A stretch of 16,820 nucleotides of DNA, taken from positions 1 to 16,820 of the forward strand of contig NZ_JBMMGT010000040.1 in assembly GCF_049366555.1 (NCBI RefSeq), given 5' to 3'. Position 1 is the first letter of the stretch. Each line of letters opens with the position of its first letter. The position numbers and the translations under genes are program-made. The notes under the pieces are model-generated. The model saw only the letters and a program-made list of their open reading frames with translations. It made no database searches and was not told the origin of the DNA. Source of the stretch: Avibacterium volantium_A (lineage in GTDB: Bacteria; Pseudomonadota; Gammaproteobacteria; Enterobacterales; Pasteurellaceae). Shown one piece after another: positions 1 to 7,531 of the stretch.

Positions 1-59
1 TCTAAATCTTTTAAGTTTTTCCAGAATCAACAAGTGCCCACACAGATTGTCTGATTGAT
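1..59 (-). other. 16S rRNA operon leader (partial, runs off the left edge)
   Basis: Read on the minus strand, the sequence after boxA contains ATCAGACAATCTGTGTGGGC and then ACTTG. This closely matches the leader that precedes 16S rRNA in enterobacterial rrn operons, between the P2 promoter/boxA and the RNase III processing stem. The 16S gene itself is not in the window, so its presence to the left is inferred. No promoter or terminator is visible between this leader and tRNA-Pro. Confidence 0.7.
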
Positions 60-71
60 TGTTAAAGAGCA
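60..71 (-). promoter_or_regulatory. boxA antitermination site
   Basis: The minus strand reads TGCTCTTTAACA, the rrn boxA consensus bound by NusB/NusE (S10), which makes transcription of rRNA resistant to Rho. It begins only four bases after the CCA end of tRNA-Pro. The tRNA gene therefore occupies the place where boxB and promoter P2 would be expected in a standard rrn operon. Confidence 0.8.
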
Positions 72-75
72 AAAG

Positions 76-152
76 TGGTCGGCGAGATAGGATTTGAACC
101 TACGACCCACTGGTCCCAAACCAGTTGCGCTACCAAGCTGCGCTACTCGCCG
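76..152 (-). tRNA. proM: tRNA-Pro (anticodon TGG)
   Basis: A 77-base cloverleaf with acceptor stem CGGCGAG/CTCGCCG, T-loop GGTTCAAATCC and an encoded 3' CCA. The anticodon stem ACTGG/CCAGT encloses loop TTTGGGA, so the anticodon is TGG (positions 116-118), reading proline CCN codons. It is the last of three tRNA genes in one direction and abuts a boxA. The symbol follows the E. coli argX-hisR-leuT-proM operon, which this cluster resembles. Confidence 0.96.
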
Positions 153-160
153 ACAGGAAT

Positions 161-236
161 TGGGGTGGCTAATGGGACTTGAACCCACGACAACCGGAAT
201 CACAATCCGGGGCTCTACCAACTGAGCTATAGCCAC
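161..236 (-). tRNA. hisR: tRNA-His (anticodon GTG)
   Basis: A 76-base cloverleaf with acceptor stem GTGGCTA/TAGCCAC, discriminator C and an encoded CCA. Anticodon loop TTGTGAT gives GTG (positions 201-203). Position 237 supplies the extra G-1 that histidyl-tRNA synthetase requires, pairing with C73, so the mature tRNA is 77 nt. Only eight bases separate it from tRNA-Pro, so both must be cut from one precursor. Confidence 0.96.
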
Positions 237-258
237 CATTGTTGCATTGCATTGACTC

Positions 259-335
<77 letters not shown>

Positions 336-367
336 GTTTTATATCTCACTGCGTCGTTGCGGGGCGT

Positions 368-396
368 ATATTAAGAGTTTCCAAATAGCTTGTCTA
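368..396 (-). promoter_or_regulatory. Strong stable-RNA promoter for the tRNA (and probably rRNA) operon
   Basis: On the minus strand, -35 TAGACA (391-396) and -10 TAATAT (368-373) are separated by exactly 17 bases. Downstream lies a GC-rich discriminator, ACGCCCCGC, typical of stringently controlled rRNA/tRNA promoters. Upstream, positions 398-417 are almost pure A on this strand and resemble an UP element for the alpha subunit C-terminal domain. The predicted start is near 361. This is the only promoter I can see ahead of the tRNAs and the boxA. Confidence 0.75.
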
Positions 397-505
397 GTAT
401 TTTTTTTATTTTTTTTATCACAAGACAGTTTTTTGTTCAATTTGTTTATAAAACATAAAATACTTGTCTATCTTTTATAAAACTCTTAAAAATCCAACCG
501 CTCTT
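397..505. other. AT-rich spacer between wzzE and the tRNA promoter
   Basis: This 109-base gap holds the A/T tracts of the putative UP element and little else. I find no good hairpin with a U-run to end the wecA-wzzE transcript. A second copy of the octamer CTTGTCTA (463-470; the first, at 389-396, covers the -35) has no matching -10. Confidence 0.5.
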
Positions 506-1318
506 CTATTCTTCCACGCTTTCTTTTTTAGTCTTTCTTGTGAATGTATTTGCTAGGAACATTCCAACAACTAACCCCAATCCTACCGCACACAACACCC
601 AATATAACACAGAACGTTCAGGATTGAGTGGCTGAGTTGGGGATTTAAGGTAACGGTAAGCAGTCAAATTATTATCAAGGGGATTAACTGATTTCATCAT
701 ATTCAATTTTCCTTGCCAATCTTGTGTACCAAGTGCGTTACCCTGCAAGGTTGCCCCTAACTTTAATTGGGCAGCACTATTTACCTGATTAAATAAATTT
801 TTCCACTGCCCTATCAATTCATTATAAATTACCTCTCTTGCAGCAAGATTGCTTTGTGCTATAAATGCATTGAGCATTTCCAAGGCTTGCTTAGGATTGT
901 CTAACTGTATAGAAAGCGTTTCAGCCTGTCCTTTAAGTGCGGTGGAAAATTTTACTGTTTTTACCAACTGCTCAAGCAACGCCTCATCATTTTGTGCATT
1001 CCCTGTTTCTCTTTGTTTATAGTAAGAGCTTTCTAGCCAAAATTGACGAATATTATCGTAAGCAGAAAGCTGACGTTTAAACTCATCATACACTTTATTT
1101 ACTAACAATGTTTCAGGCTCGTTTTTACCTTGGATAAATTGATACATTGAAGCTAAGGCATAATAGTTGCCTAATTGATTTGTGGTTGGTTGATAGATCT
1201 TTGCTTCTGCTTTCCATTGTGGCTTTTGCAAGAAACTTGCGCCATACCCAGCTAAAGCAAAAATGATCGTTACTAAAATAATGATAAAAGATTTCTTTGC
1301 TGCATTTTGTGATTGCAT
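506..1318 (-). CDS. wzzE: Wzz-family polysaccharide chain-length determinant (WzzE-like)
   Basis: A 270-residue polysaccharide co-polymerase of the inner membrane, expected to set the number of repeats added by a Wzy polymerase. Topology is typical of the family: a first membrane segment at about residues 11-30, a long mostly helical periplasmic part, a proline-rich stretch SPTQPLNPERS (226-236), and a second membrane segment at about 238-259 with a short basic tail. It begins nine bases after wecA with a clear AGGAGA Shine-Dalgarno that overlaps the wecA stop, so the two are co-transcribed. The pairing with wecA suggests a role in enterobacterial-common-antigen-like or another GlcNAc-initiated glycan. 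No polymerase or flippase lies in the window, so the exact glycan is unknown. It contains one uptake signal at 935-943. Confidence 0.85.
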   Translation of the reverse strand: MQSQNAAKKSFIIILVTIIFALAGYGASFLQKPQWKAEAKIYQPTTNQLGNYYALASMYQFIQGKNEPETLLVNKVYDEFKRQLSAYDNIRQFWLESSYYKQRETGNAQNDEALLEQLVKTVKFSTALKGQAETLSIQLDNPKQALEMLNAFIAQSNLAAREVIYNELIGQWKNLFNQVNSAAQLKLGATLQGNALGTQDWQGKLNMMKSVNPLDNNLTAYRYLKSPTQPLNPERSVLYWVLCAVGLGLVVGMFLANTFTRKTKKESVEE

Positions 1319-1323
1319 TCTTT

Positions 1324-1330
1324 TCTCCTA
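1324..1330 (-). promoter_or_regulatory. wzzE ribosome binding site overlapping the wecA stop
   Basis: The minus strand reads TAGGAGAAAAG and then ATG. The wecA TAG stop (1328-1330) supplies the first bases of the AGGAGA ribosome binding site for wzzE. This arrangement favours translational coupling between the two genes. Confidence 0.75.
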
Positions 1331-2398
1331 TTGTTGTGCTAAACGGCGATGGCGGCGTTTCATTCTTCTTACCCAACGGGTGATGCGCCACGCTCTGGCG
1401 ATAGAAAAGACATAAATGAAAAATAACAGAATAAAGCCGACAAACATTATCCATTCATTGATGTAATACACTTCGCCTAAAATACCAAAACCTGCGCATA
1501 GCGCGGCGATAAAGGTGATTAATAAAAAGGCTTGGCGTGAGCTTAGCCCTGCGCGCACCATTAAATGGTGAATATGCAGCCTGTCTGGGCGGAATGGGCT
1601 TTTGCCTTTGCGTAAGCGGCGGTAAATAATGGCGATCATATCAATCACGGGAATGGCGATAATCCATAGTGCGGTGATTGGGTTCATTGGGTGACCTTTG
1701 CCCTGCGTGCTAAGTAGCAAGATCCAAATAATGGTAAAGCCGATCAACGTGCTGCCTGCATCACCCATAAACACTTTAAATCTTGTGCCAAAAGGAATAC
1801 CAAGATTGAGCATTAAATAAGGCAAAATAGCGATGATTAAGGCGAAACTCCAATAGGCGAGATCCATTTGGTTATCCATTATCAGCAAGATGCCAATCGC
1901 ACCAAACGCCACGCTGGATAAGCCGCCGAGCAAGCCGTCTATGCCGTCTATCATATTGAACGCGTTGATCACTGCGATGGTGGCGAACACCGTGATCATC
2001 AAGCCAATTGAGCCGAGCGTTAATTGGAACGGGCCTAAAATTTGTCCAAGATGATCAAGATAAATATTGCCCATATCGATCATTAAAATGGCGAGAAAGG
2101 CTTGGATTCCTGCGCGAATAAACGGGCTGATGTCAAAGCGATCGTCTAAAATACCAATGGCTAACAGCACAAAAATGCTGAAAAGATAGAGCGCTGGCAG
2201 CCGCATTTGATCCCATTCTAAAAAATAGAACACGCAGTTACCGATAAATAGCGAAATGCCCCCAATCAGAGGGATTGCCCCTTTATGGCGTTTGCGGTAA
2301 TTTGGTTTATCCACTAAACCGATTTTTTGCGCAATCGGACGCATTGCGAATAAAGAGAGCAGTGCGCCGAGAAATGTGAGCAGAAAACTCAACAACAT
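1328..2398 (-). CDS. wecA: Undecaprenyl-phosphate GlcNAc-1-phosphate transferase
   Basis: An integral membrane enzyme that moves GlcNAc-1-phosphate from UDP-GlcNAc to undecaprenyl phosphate, the first step of common-antigen or O-antigen type glycans. From the ATG at 2398 it has 356 residues, matching the family. Visible motifs are the Asp-rich LDDRFD (84-89), NAFNMIDGIDGL (145-156) with the catalytic/Mg-binding aspartates 151 and 154, FMGDAGS (210-216), and the His loop HIHH (275-278). About ten or eleven hydrophobic segments surround them, and a very basic tail follows. A longer frame to a TTG at 2449 exists, but the extra 17 residues have no family counterpart, so I use 2398. No strong Shine-Dalgarno is visible. 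It is divergent from hemL and co-transcribed with wzzE. Confidence 0.93.
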   Translation of the reverse strand: MLLSFLLTFLGALLSLFAMRPIAQKIGLVDKPNYRKRHKGAIPLIGGISLFIGNCVFYFLEWDQMRLPALYLFSIFVLLAIGILDDRFDISPFIRAGIQAFLAILMIDMGNIYLDHLGQILGPFQLTLGSIGLMITVFATIAVINAFNMIDGIDGLLGGLSSVAFGAIGILLIMDNQMDLAYWSFALIIAILPYLMLNLGIPFGTRFKVFMGDAGSTLIGFTIIWILLLSTQGKGHPMNPITALWIIAIPVIDMIAIIYRRLRKGKSPFRPDRLHIHHLMVRAGLSSRQAFLLITFIAALCAGFGILGEVYYINEWIMFVGFILLFFIYVFSIARAWRITRWVRRMKRRHRRLAQQ

Positions 2399-2477
2399 AA
2401 TGAATAATTTCAGTAAAAAATGAGTGGCGAAAGCATACCATAAAGGCAAAAGTGCGCATAAATATTTTTATAAATTT

Positions 2478-2507
2478 TTGGGGCTGCTGATAGTTTTACA
2501 GTACAAT
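2478..2507 (+). promoter_or_regulatory. Possible hemL promoter
   Basis: A good -10 box TACAAT (2502-2507) follows a weak -35 TTGGGG (2478-2483) at 18-base spacing in the wecA-hemL divergent gap. It would give a leader of about 45 bases before the hemL ATG, where AAAGGA (2546-2551) forms the ribosome binding site. The weak -35 makes this tentative. Confidence 0.35.
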
Positions 2508-2557
2508 AGCCCACAATTTTACTCAATTTTTCTCTTAAACAAGATAAAGGACAAACA

Positions 2558-3847
2558 ATGAACCATTCAGAAAATTTCTTTTCCCAAGCGCAAAAAGTGA
2601 TCCCTGGTGGAGTGAATTCCCCTGTTCGTGCGTTTAATGGGGTTGGCGGCACGCCAGTATTTATTGATCGCGCTGAGGGCGCTTATATTTTTGATGCAGA
2701 CGGCAAGCAGTACATTGATTATGTGGGATCTTGGGGGCCGATGATTTTAGGCCACAACCACCCAGCCATTTTAAGTGCGGTGTTAAAAACCGCAGAAAAA
2801 GGCTTAAGCTTTGGTGCGCCTACGCCGTTAGAAATTGACTTGGCAGAGCTGGTTTGTCAGCTTGTGCCTTCGATCGAAATGGTGCGAATGGTGAGTTCGG
2901 GAACGGAAGCCACAATGTCTGCCATTCGTTTGGCGCGTGGTTATACCAAACGAGATAAAATCATCAAGTTTGAAGGCTGCTATCACGGCCATTCTGATAG
3001 TTTACTGGTAAAAGCAGGATCTGGCGCGCTAACCCTTGGTCAACCAAGCTCCCCCGGAGTGCCAGCAGATTTTGCTAAACACACCTTAACTTGCGAATAC
3101 AACAATATTGATTCTGTTAAGCAAGCCTTTGAGCAATATCCTGATGACATTGCTTGTGTGATCATTGAGCCAGTGGCAGGCAATATGAATTGTATTCCAC
3201 CAAAAGCTGGCTTTTTACAACAACTGCGCGAACTTTGTGATCAATATGGCGCATTGTTAATTATTGACGAAGTGATGACAGGCTTTCGTGTGGCATTAGG
3301 CGGTGCGCAACAATATTATGGTGTAGCCCCTGATTTAACCACCCTTGGTAAAGTGATCGGTGGTGGAATGCCCGTGGGCGCATTTGGCGGTAAAAAAGAA
3401 ATTATGCAATATATCGCGCCAACGGGCCCTGTTTATCAGGCAGGAACGCTTTCAGGCAACCCAATCGCAATGGCGGCAGGGCTGGCTTGTTTAACCGAGC
3501 TGAAAAAAGCAGGCAATCAACAGCGTCTGGCTGAGCAAACAGAAAAATTAGCCCTTGGCTTAAAAGCACTCGCCGACAAACACGGCATTCCATTTGTGGT
3601 GAATTATGTGGGCGGAATGTTTGGTATTTTCTTCACCGATCAGCCTGAAGTCAGCACTTATCAGCAAGTGATGAAATGTGATGCGGAAAAATTCAAACAG
3701 TTTTTCCATAAAATGCTTGAACAAGGTGTGTATCTTGCGCCATCTGCTTATGAGGCGGGATTTATGTCTTTAGCGCATAGCGATGAAGATATTGAACGCA
3801 CCTTACAAGCCGCCGATAAGGCTTTCGCTGAAATGAAAACGGCGTAA
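2558..3847 (+). CDS. hemL: Glutamate-1-semialdehyde 2,1-aminomutase
   Basis: A PLP enzyme that converts glutamate-1-semialdehyde to 5-aminolevulinate in the cytoplasm, the second step of the C5 tetrapyrrole (haem) pathway. At 429 residues it is the normal family length. Key parts visible: SSGTEA (113-118) for the PLP phosphate, CYHGHSDS (141-148), the cofactor-binding Asp237 in IIDEVMTGFR, and the Schiff-base Lys265 in LGKVIGGGMPVGAFGG. The ATG has AAAGGA seven bases upstream. An EamA transporter follows after 28 bases in the same direction, so the two probably share a transcript. H. influenzae lacks the early haem pathway, so an intact hemL suggests a haem-independent Pasteurellaceae. It holds an uptake signal at 2773-2781. 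Confidence 0.97.
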   Translation: MNHSENFFSQAQKVIPGGVNSPVRAFNGVGGTPVFIDRAEGAYIFDADGKQYIDYVGSWGPMILGHNHPAILSAVLKTAEKGLSFGAPTPLEIDLAELVCQLVPSIEMVRMVSSGTEATMSAIRLARGYTKRDKIIKFEGCYHGHSDSLLVKAGSGALTLGQPSSPGVPADFAKHTLTCEYNNIDSVKQAFEQYPDDIACVIIEPVAGNMNCIPPKAGFLQQLRELCDQYGALLIIDEVMTGFRVALGGAQQYYGVAPDLTTLGKVIGGGMPVGAFGGKKEIMQYIAPTGPVYQAGTLSGNPIAMAAGLACLTELKKAGNQQRLAEQTEKLALGLKALADKHGIPFVVNYVGGMFGIFFTDQPEVSTYQQVMKCDAEKFKQFFHKMLEQGVYLAPSAYEAGFMSLAHSDEDIERTLQAADKAFAEMKTA

Positions 3848-3875
3848 CGAAAAATAGCCAAGAATAGGGGGGAAA

Positions 3876-4736
3876 GTGGAAAACGCGAACAAACAATATC
3901 AGCTGGCTTTGCTCAAAGTGCATAGCACCGCGGTGTTATTTGGTTTAACCGGCGTGCTAGGCGTGCTTATTGAAAGCAGCGCAGGCGTGTTGGTGCTAGG
4001 ACGCGTTTTTATCGCACTGGCGGCACTTTCCCTGTTCTTCTTGTATAAGAAAACGCCCTTAACCAAACTTTCCCCACAAGGCATTTTGTTACAATTTGTG
4101 TTGGGGAGTTTGCTCACCGCCCATTGGGTTACCTTTTATATTGCGGTTAAAGTGGGCGGCGTGGCAGTAGGAACGCTCGGCTTTGCCAGTTTCCCCGCTT
4201 TTGTATGCTTATTTGAAATGCTGATTTTTAAAGTGCGGTTGAAATTGCGCGAGTTTTTCTTATTGCTCGCCATTACGCTTGGTTTAATCCTTGTTACGCC
4301 CGCTTTTGAATTTGGCAATCAATCCACACAAGGCCTGTTATGGGGCATTTTTTCAGGCGCCATTTACGGCTTGCTTGCGGTGCTAAACCGTAAAAATCGC
4401 GGCATACTTTCAGGCAGCCAAGCCAGCTGGTGGCAATATTTAGTGGGCGTTATCGTGCTTTTACCGTTTTATGCCAACGAATTACCGACAGTATCATTGC
4501 AAGATTGGTTTTGGATCGCCTGCATTGGCTTGCTATGTACCAGTCTTGCGTACACCCTGTTTGTTTCCAGCCTTGATGTACTCAGCGCCAGAACCGCCGC
4601 AATGATTATTTCCCTTGAACCCGTTTACGCCATTTTAATCGCGTGGCTGTGGCTCAATGAAGTCCCAACCCTCACAATGCTACTCGGTGGCGCAATCATC
4701 ATCACCGCCGTAGCCTTAGAAAATTTGCGTAAATAA
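3876..4736 (+). CDS. EamA/DMT-superfamily membrane transporter
   Basis: A 286-residue protein of about ten membrane segments with the two-repeat EamA fold of the drug/metabolite transporter superfamily. The second repeat ends in the characteristic SLEPVYAILIAWLWLNE (246-262). Substrates in this family range from amino acids and nucleosides to other small metabolites, and nothing here decides which. The start is a GTG at 3876, preceded by a strong purine-rich AGGGGGGAAA. It lies 28 bases after hemL, so it is likely expressed with haem synthesis, but any link to haem or its precursors is only positional. Its last bases lead towards the hairpin at 4761-4783. An uptake signal sits at 4231-4239. 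Confidence 0.88.
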   Translation: MENANKQYQLALLKVHSTAVLFGLTGVLGVLIESSAGVLVLGRVFIALAALSLFFLYKKTPLTKLSPQGILLQFVLGSLLTAHWVTFYIAVKVGGVAVGTLGFASFPAFVCLFEMLIFKVRLKLREFFLLLAITLGLILVTPAFEFGNQSTQGLLWGIFSGAIYGLLAVLNRKNRGILSGSQASWWQYLVGVIVLLPFYANELPTVSLQDWFWIACIGLLCTSLAYTLFVSSLDVLSARTAAMIISLEPVYAILIAWLWLNEVPTLTMLLGGAIIITAVALENLRK

Positions 4737-4753
4737 TAAGCGAAAAAATAAGC

Positions 4754-4783
4754 AAAAAAGCACCGCTCTTTCAAAAAGCGGTG
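4754..4783 (-). terminator. Rho-independent terminator after glnD
   Basis: The arms CACCGCT (4761-4767) and AGCGGTG (4777-4783) form a 7-bp stem around a 9-base loop. On the minus strand the stem is followed by C and six T residues (4759-4754), the proper layout for ending glnD transcription. In the plus direction the hairpin is followed only by TTCTATT, so it would be a weaker stop for the EamA gene. Confidence 0.75.
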
Positions 4784-4788
4784 TTCTA

Positions 4789-7386
4789 TTATATAGATGC
4801 TAAAATCTGCTGTTCTAACACTTCCCTTTCTTGCTCCGACAGCGCCTTGCCATCTCGATTAGTTAAAATAAAGAAATCTTCCGCTTTTTCGCCAATAGTT
4901 GTGATTTTAGCATTTTGAATGTTAAGCTGAAGTGCGGTGAAAATTTGGCTGATTTCTGCCAAAAGCCCTGCTTTATCTAAGGCGAATAGCTCCATTTCTG
5001 TGTGCGTGGTTTTGGCCAAATGCAAGAATCGCACTTCGGTTTTTACCCGAAATGGCTTAAGTTGATGATTTTTCATCGTGCTGACTTTGGCGATTTTGTT
5101 TGCGCTCAAGGCTTTTTGCAGGGCGTGTTCTAGCTCACGGCGGCGATCAAATTTGGCAAGCGAACCATCTAATTCAGTTACAATAAAACTATCGAACACC
5201 TTGCCGTCTTCCGCCGTGAGAATTTGCGCATCGTGAATGCTGAAACATTTCGCGCCAATGGTACTCACCACTTTATGGAACAAGTTGGCTTGATCTTCAC
5301 AATGAATAAACACTTCCGTGCCACCTGAAGAAAAACGATTACTAATTTTTACCACATTTTGCCCTGCACTTTGCTTGCGGCTTTCGGCGATTAGTCCAGT
5401 GTGCCAGCAAATTTGCTGTGGATTGTTGCGTAAAAAATAATCTTGTGGGAAAGTCTGCCATAATTGTTCAATCGCGTCTTGCGCAAGATCGGACTGGGCT
5501 TTTTGTAATAAAGCCAAAGCCTGATTTTTATGCTGTGCAATTTTATCTTGATTATCCAACAAGCTGGCCATTCCTAAATTAAATTGTGCCGTGGTGGATT
5601 GATAAAGCCTTGTTAATAAAGAACGTTTCCAGCTATTCCAAAGGGTTTCGTTGGTGGCACAAATATCTGCCACGGTTAAACAAGTGAGCAAATCAAGGCG
5701 TTGCTGAGTTTTCACTTCTTCGGCAAAGGCAAGAACGATATTGGGATCGTCAATATCGCGCCGTTGTGCCGTAACGGACATCAATAAATGCTGCGCCACA
5801 AGCCATTGCATTAATTCACTCTCTTGGCTCGAAAAGCCGTGTAGCCGAGCAAAATCCGCCATATCTTGCGCACCAAGTTCAGCGTGATCACCGCCGCGCC
5901 CTTTGGCAATATCGTGGAATAATCCAGCAAGATAAAGCAAAGTGCGCTGTGGTAATTGGGCAAAAATGGCATAACAAATCGGGTGCGCTGTTTGGCTTTT
6001 TGGCTGAGTAAAACTTTCTAATTTTTGCATTACGCGCAAGCTATGTTCATCAACCGTATAGCTATGAAATAAATCAAATTGCATCAGCCCCTCAATATGC
6101 TGCCATTGCGGTAAATAGATGCGTAACACGCCGTATTGGTGCATTGGCAAAAAAGCCCGTTGCACGCAATGAGGCTGTTCAAATAAGCGTAAAAACTTTG
6201 CTCTACCTTGCGTATTGTCGCTTAAATAGCCCTGAAATGTTTCAATCGTGCGGATTAATTGGCGTAACGTGCTGGAATGAATTTCCGCCGTTGGATATTG
6301 CGTAAGATAGAAAAACAAATCGAGCATACTGTCAGGCTGCTGATGAAAACAGTCTTTCTGCGTTAAGCAAATGGCGTTATTGGCAAGGTGAAAATGGTTA
6401 TCCAACGAAAAACAAGTTTGCTGACTTGGTTTATCAATAAAATGTTCCCGATAATGCTTGGTTAAAATGTGGGTGAGCGTGGCAATGGTTTGTAAGGCTT
6501 GGAAAAAAGCTTTCATCATTTTTTCCACTGCTTGGTTGCCCTCCCCTTGATAGCCGAGCAATTCGCTCACTTTCACTTGGCGATCAAACAACAATCGGTT
6601 GTCGTAACGCGTTAAAATTAAATGTAAAGCGAACCGCACTTTAAACAGAAACTGTTGTTTTTCTTGTAATAAATCGTATTCTTCAGGATAAATAAAGCCA
6701 GTTTGCAAAATATCTTGCAAGTTTTTTGCCCCCGTGTGGCGCAGGGCAAGCCAATATAACAAATGCAGATCGCGCAAACCACCAGGGCTGTATTTTATGT
6801 CAGGTTCAAGGTTATAACTGGTATTGTGGTAGCGTTGATAGCGCGCATTTTTTTCGGCGATTTTGGCTTGATAAAAATCCGCCAGACGCCAAAAATCAGG
6901 TTGCATTAAAAGTGCGGTGAGTTTTTCAAATAATTTTTCATTACCGCATAAATAACGGCTTTCAAGCAAATTGGTGGCGATAGAAATATCTTCTCGCCCA
7001 GCTTGTTCGCATTCTGCCAAGGTGCGAACGGAATGTCCCACTTCAAAACCGCAATCCCATAGAAATTGCACAAATTCACGGATTTGTTGTTGAATTTCTT
7101 CGCGAGGTTGTGATTGCGCTAAAATCAAGAAATCCAAGTCAGACAATGGAAACATTTCCCCACGCCCATAACCGCCCACCGCAATCAGGCTAAGATCCTG
7201 ATGTTGATCCAGCCTAAAATGCGCCCAAAGATGTCGCAATAAATCGTCATAAAATTGTGTACGATTTTCCAGTAATTGATAGACGGAAGATTGCTGGAAC
7301 TGAGCCAACTCAAAGTTTTTTAGTTGCTCTTTTTGCTGTTTGACGGATTGAATACTGAGTGGGGTTGTGGGCGAGTAGGTAAACAT
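4789..7386 (-). CDS. glnD: Bifunctional PII uridylyltransferase / uridylyl-removing enzyme
   Basis: The nitrogen sensor that uridylylates PII proteins when glutamine is low and removes UMP when it is high. The 865-residue protein shows the whole domain series. A nucleotidyltransferase domain has GGYGRGEMFPLSDLDFLI (71-88) with metal-binding Asp83 and Asp85. A GlnE/GlnD-type linker contains YSPGGLRDLHLLYW (199-212). An HD hydrolase domain carries DEHSL (446-450), FHDIAKGRGGDH (490-501) and the HD pair His491-Asp492. Two C-terminal ACT domains, at about 690-765 and 798-865, sense glutamine. The start is the ATG at 7386 with AAAGGAA upstream. The spacer before it is rich in hairpins and repeats. 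Three uptake signals lie inside: 4930-4938, 6633-6641 and 6910-6918. No PII gene is in the window. Confidence 0.97.
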   Translation of the reverse strand: MFTYSPTTPLSIQSVKQQKEQLKNFELAQFQQSSVYQLLENRTQFYDDLLRHLWAHFRLDQHQDLSLIAVGGYGRGEMFPLSDLDFLILAQSQPREEIQQQIREFVQFLWDCGFEVGHSVRTLAECEQAGREDISIATNLLESRYLCGNEKLFEKLTALLMQPDFWRLADFYQAKIAEKNARYQRYHNTSYNLEPDIKYSPGGLRDLHLLYWLALRHTGAKNLQDILQTGFIYPEEYDLLQEKQQFLFKVRFALHLILTRYDNRLLFDRQVKVSELLGYQGEGNQAVEKMMKAFFQALQTIATLTHILTKHYREHFIDKPSQQTCFSLDNHFHLANNAICLTQKDCFHQQPDSMLDLFFYLTQYPTAEIHSSTLRQLIRTIETFQGYLSDNTQGRAKFLRLFEQPHCVQRAFLPMHQYGVLRIYLPQWQHIEGLMQFDLFHSYTVDEHSLRVMQKLESFTQPKSQTAHPICYAIFAQLPQRTLLYLAGLFHDIAKGRGGDHAELGAQDMADFARLHGFSSQESELMQWLVAQHLLMSVTAQRRDIDDPNIVLAFAEEVKTQQRLDLLTCLTVADICATNETLWNSWKRSLLTRLYQSTTAQFNLGMASLLDNQDKIAQHKNQALALLQKAQSDLAQDAIEQLWQTFPQDYFLRNNPQQICWHTGLIAESRKQSAGQNVVKISNRFSSGGTEVFIHCEDQANLFHKVVSTIGAKCFSIHDAQILTAEDGKVFDSFIVTELDGSLAKFDRRRELEHALQKALSANKIAKVSTMKNHQLKPFRVKTEVRFLHLAKTTHTEMELFALDKAGLLAEISQIFTALQLNIQNAKITTIGEKAEDFFILTNRDGKALSEQEREVLEQQILASI

Positions 7387-7427
7387 TTGGGATTGTTCCT
7401 TTGGGGCTATTCAGGTTTGTTATAGAT

Positions 7428-7467
7428 AAAGTGCGGTGGAAAATTTGATAATTTTTTACCGCACTTT
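7428..7467. repeat. Inverted pair of uptake signals forming a long hairpin
   Basis: AAAGTGCGGT (7428-7437) and ACCGCACTTT (7458-7467) are perfect inverted copies of the DNA uptake signal. The bases between also pair: AAAATT (7440-7445) with AATTTT (7450-7455), plus two G-U pairs in plus-strand RNA, around loop TGAT. The result is an 18-pair stem. On the minus strand, in which glnD and map are read, two A-C mismatches interrupt it and no U-run follows, so it is not a standard terminator for map. Confidence 0.8.
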
Positions 7468-7470
7468 GAG

Positions 7471-7492
7471 TTATCTCCACTTTATCTCCACT
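7471..7492. repeat. Perfect 11-bp tandem duplication
   Basis: TTATCTCCACT occurs twice in direct succession (7471-7481 and 7482-7492), between the uptake-signal hairpin and the C-rich palindrome. It is short and may be a simple slippage product. Confidence 0.85.
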
Positions 7493-7500
7493 AGGAAATT

Positions 7501-7521
7501 CCCCTCTTTGAAAAAGAGGGG
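7501..7521. repeat. C-rich palindrome in the map-glnD spacer
   Basis: CCCCTCTTT (7501-7509) and AAAGAGGGG (7513-7521) make a perfect 9-bp stem with a three-base GAA loop. It ends ten bases from the map stop codon (7532-7534) and is followed by TTAGGGGAG. In map mRNA this is a strong hairpin right after the stop, without a U-run. It could protect the 3' end or slow read-through into glnD, or it could be a dispersed intergenic repeat; one copy cannot decide. Confidence 0.7.
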
Positions 7522-7531
7522 TTAGGGGAGA

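Noticed and set aside
463..470. Second CTTGTCTA octamer as another -35 box
   Set aside because: No acceptable -10 box occurs at 15-19 bases from it on the minus strand.
2399..2449. Longer wecA beginning at a TTG (2449)
   Set aside because: The extra 17 residues have no family counterpart, and the ATG at 2398 gives the expected length and N-terminus.
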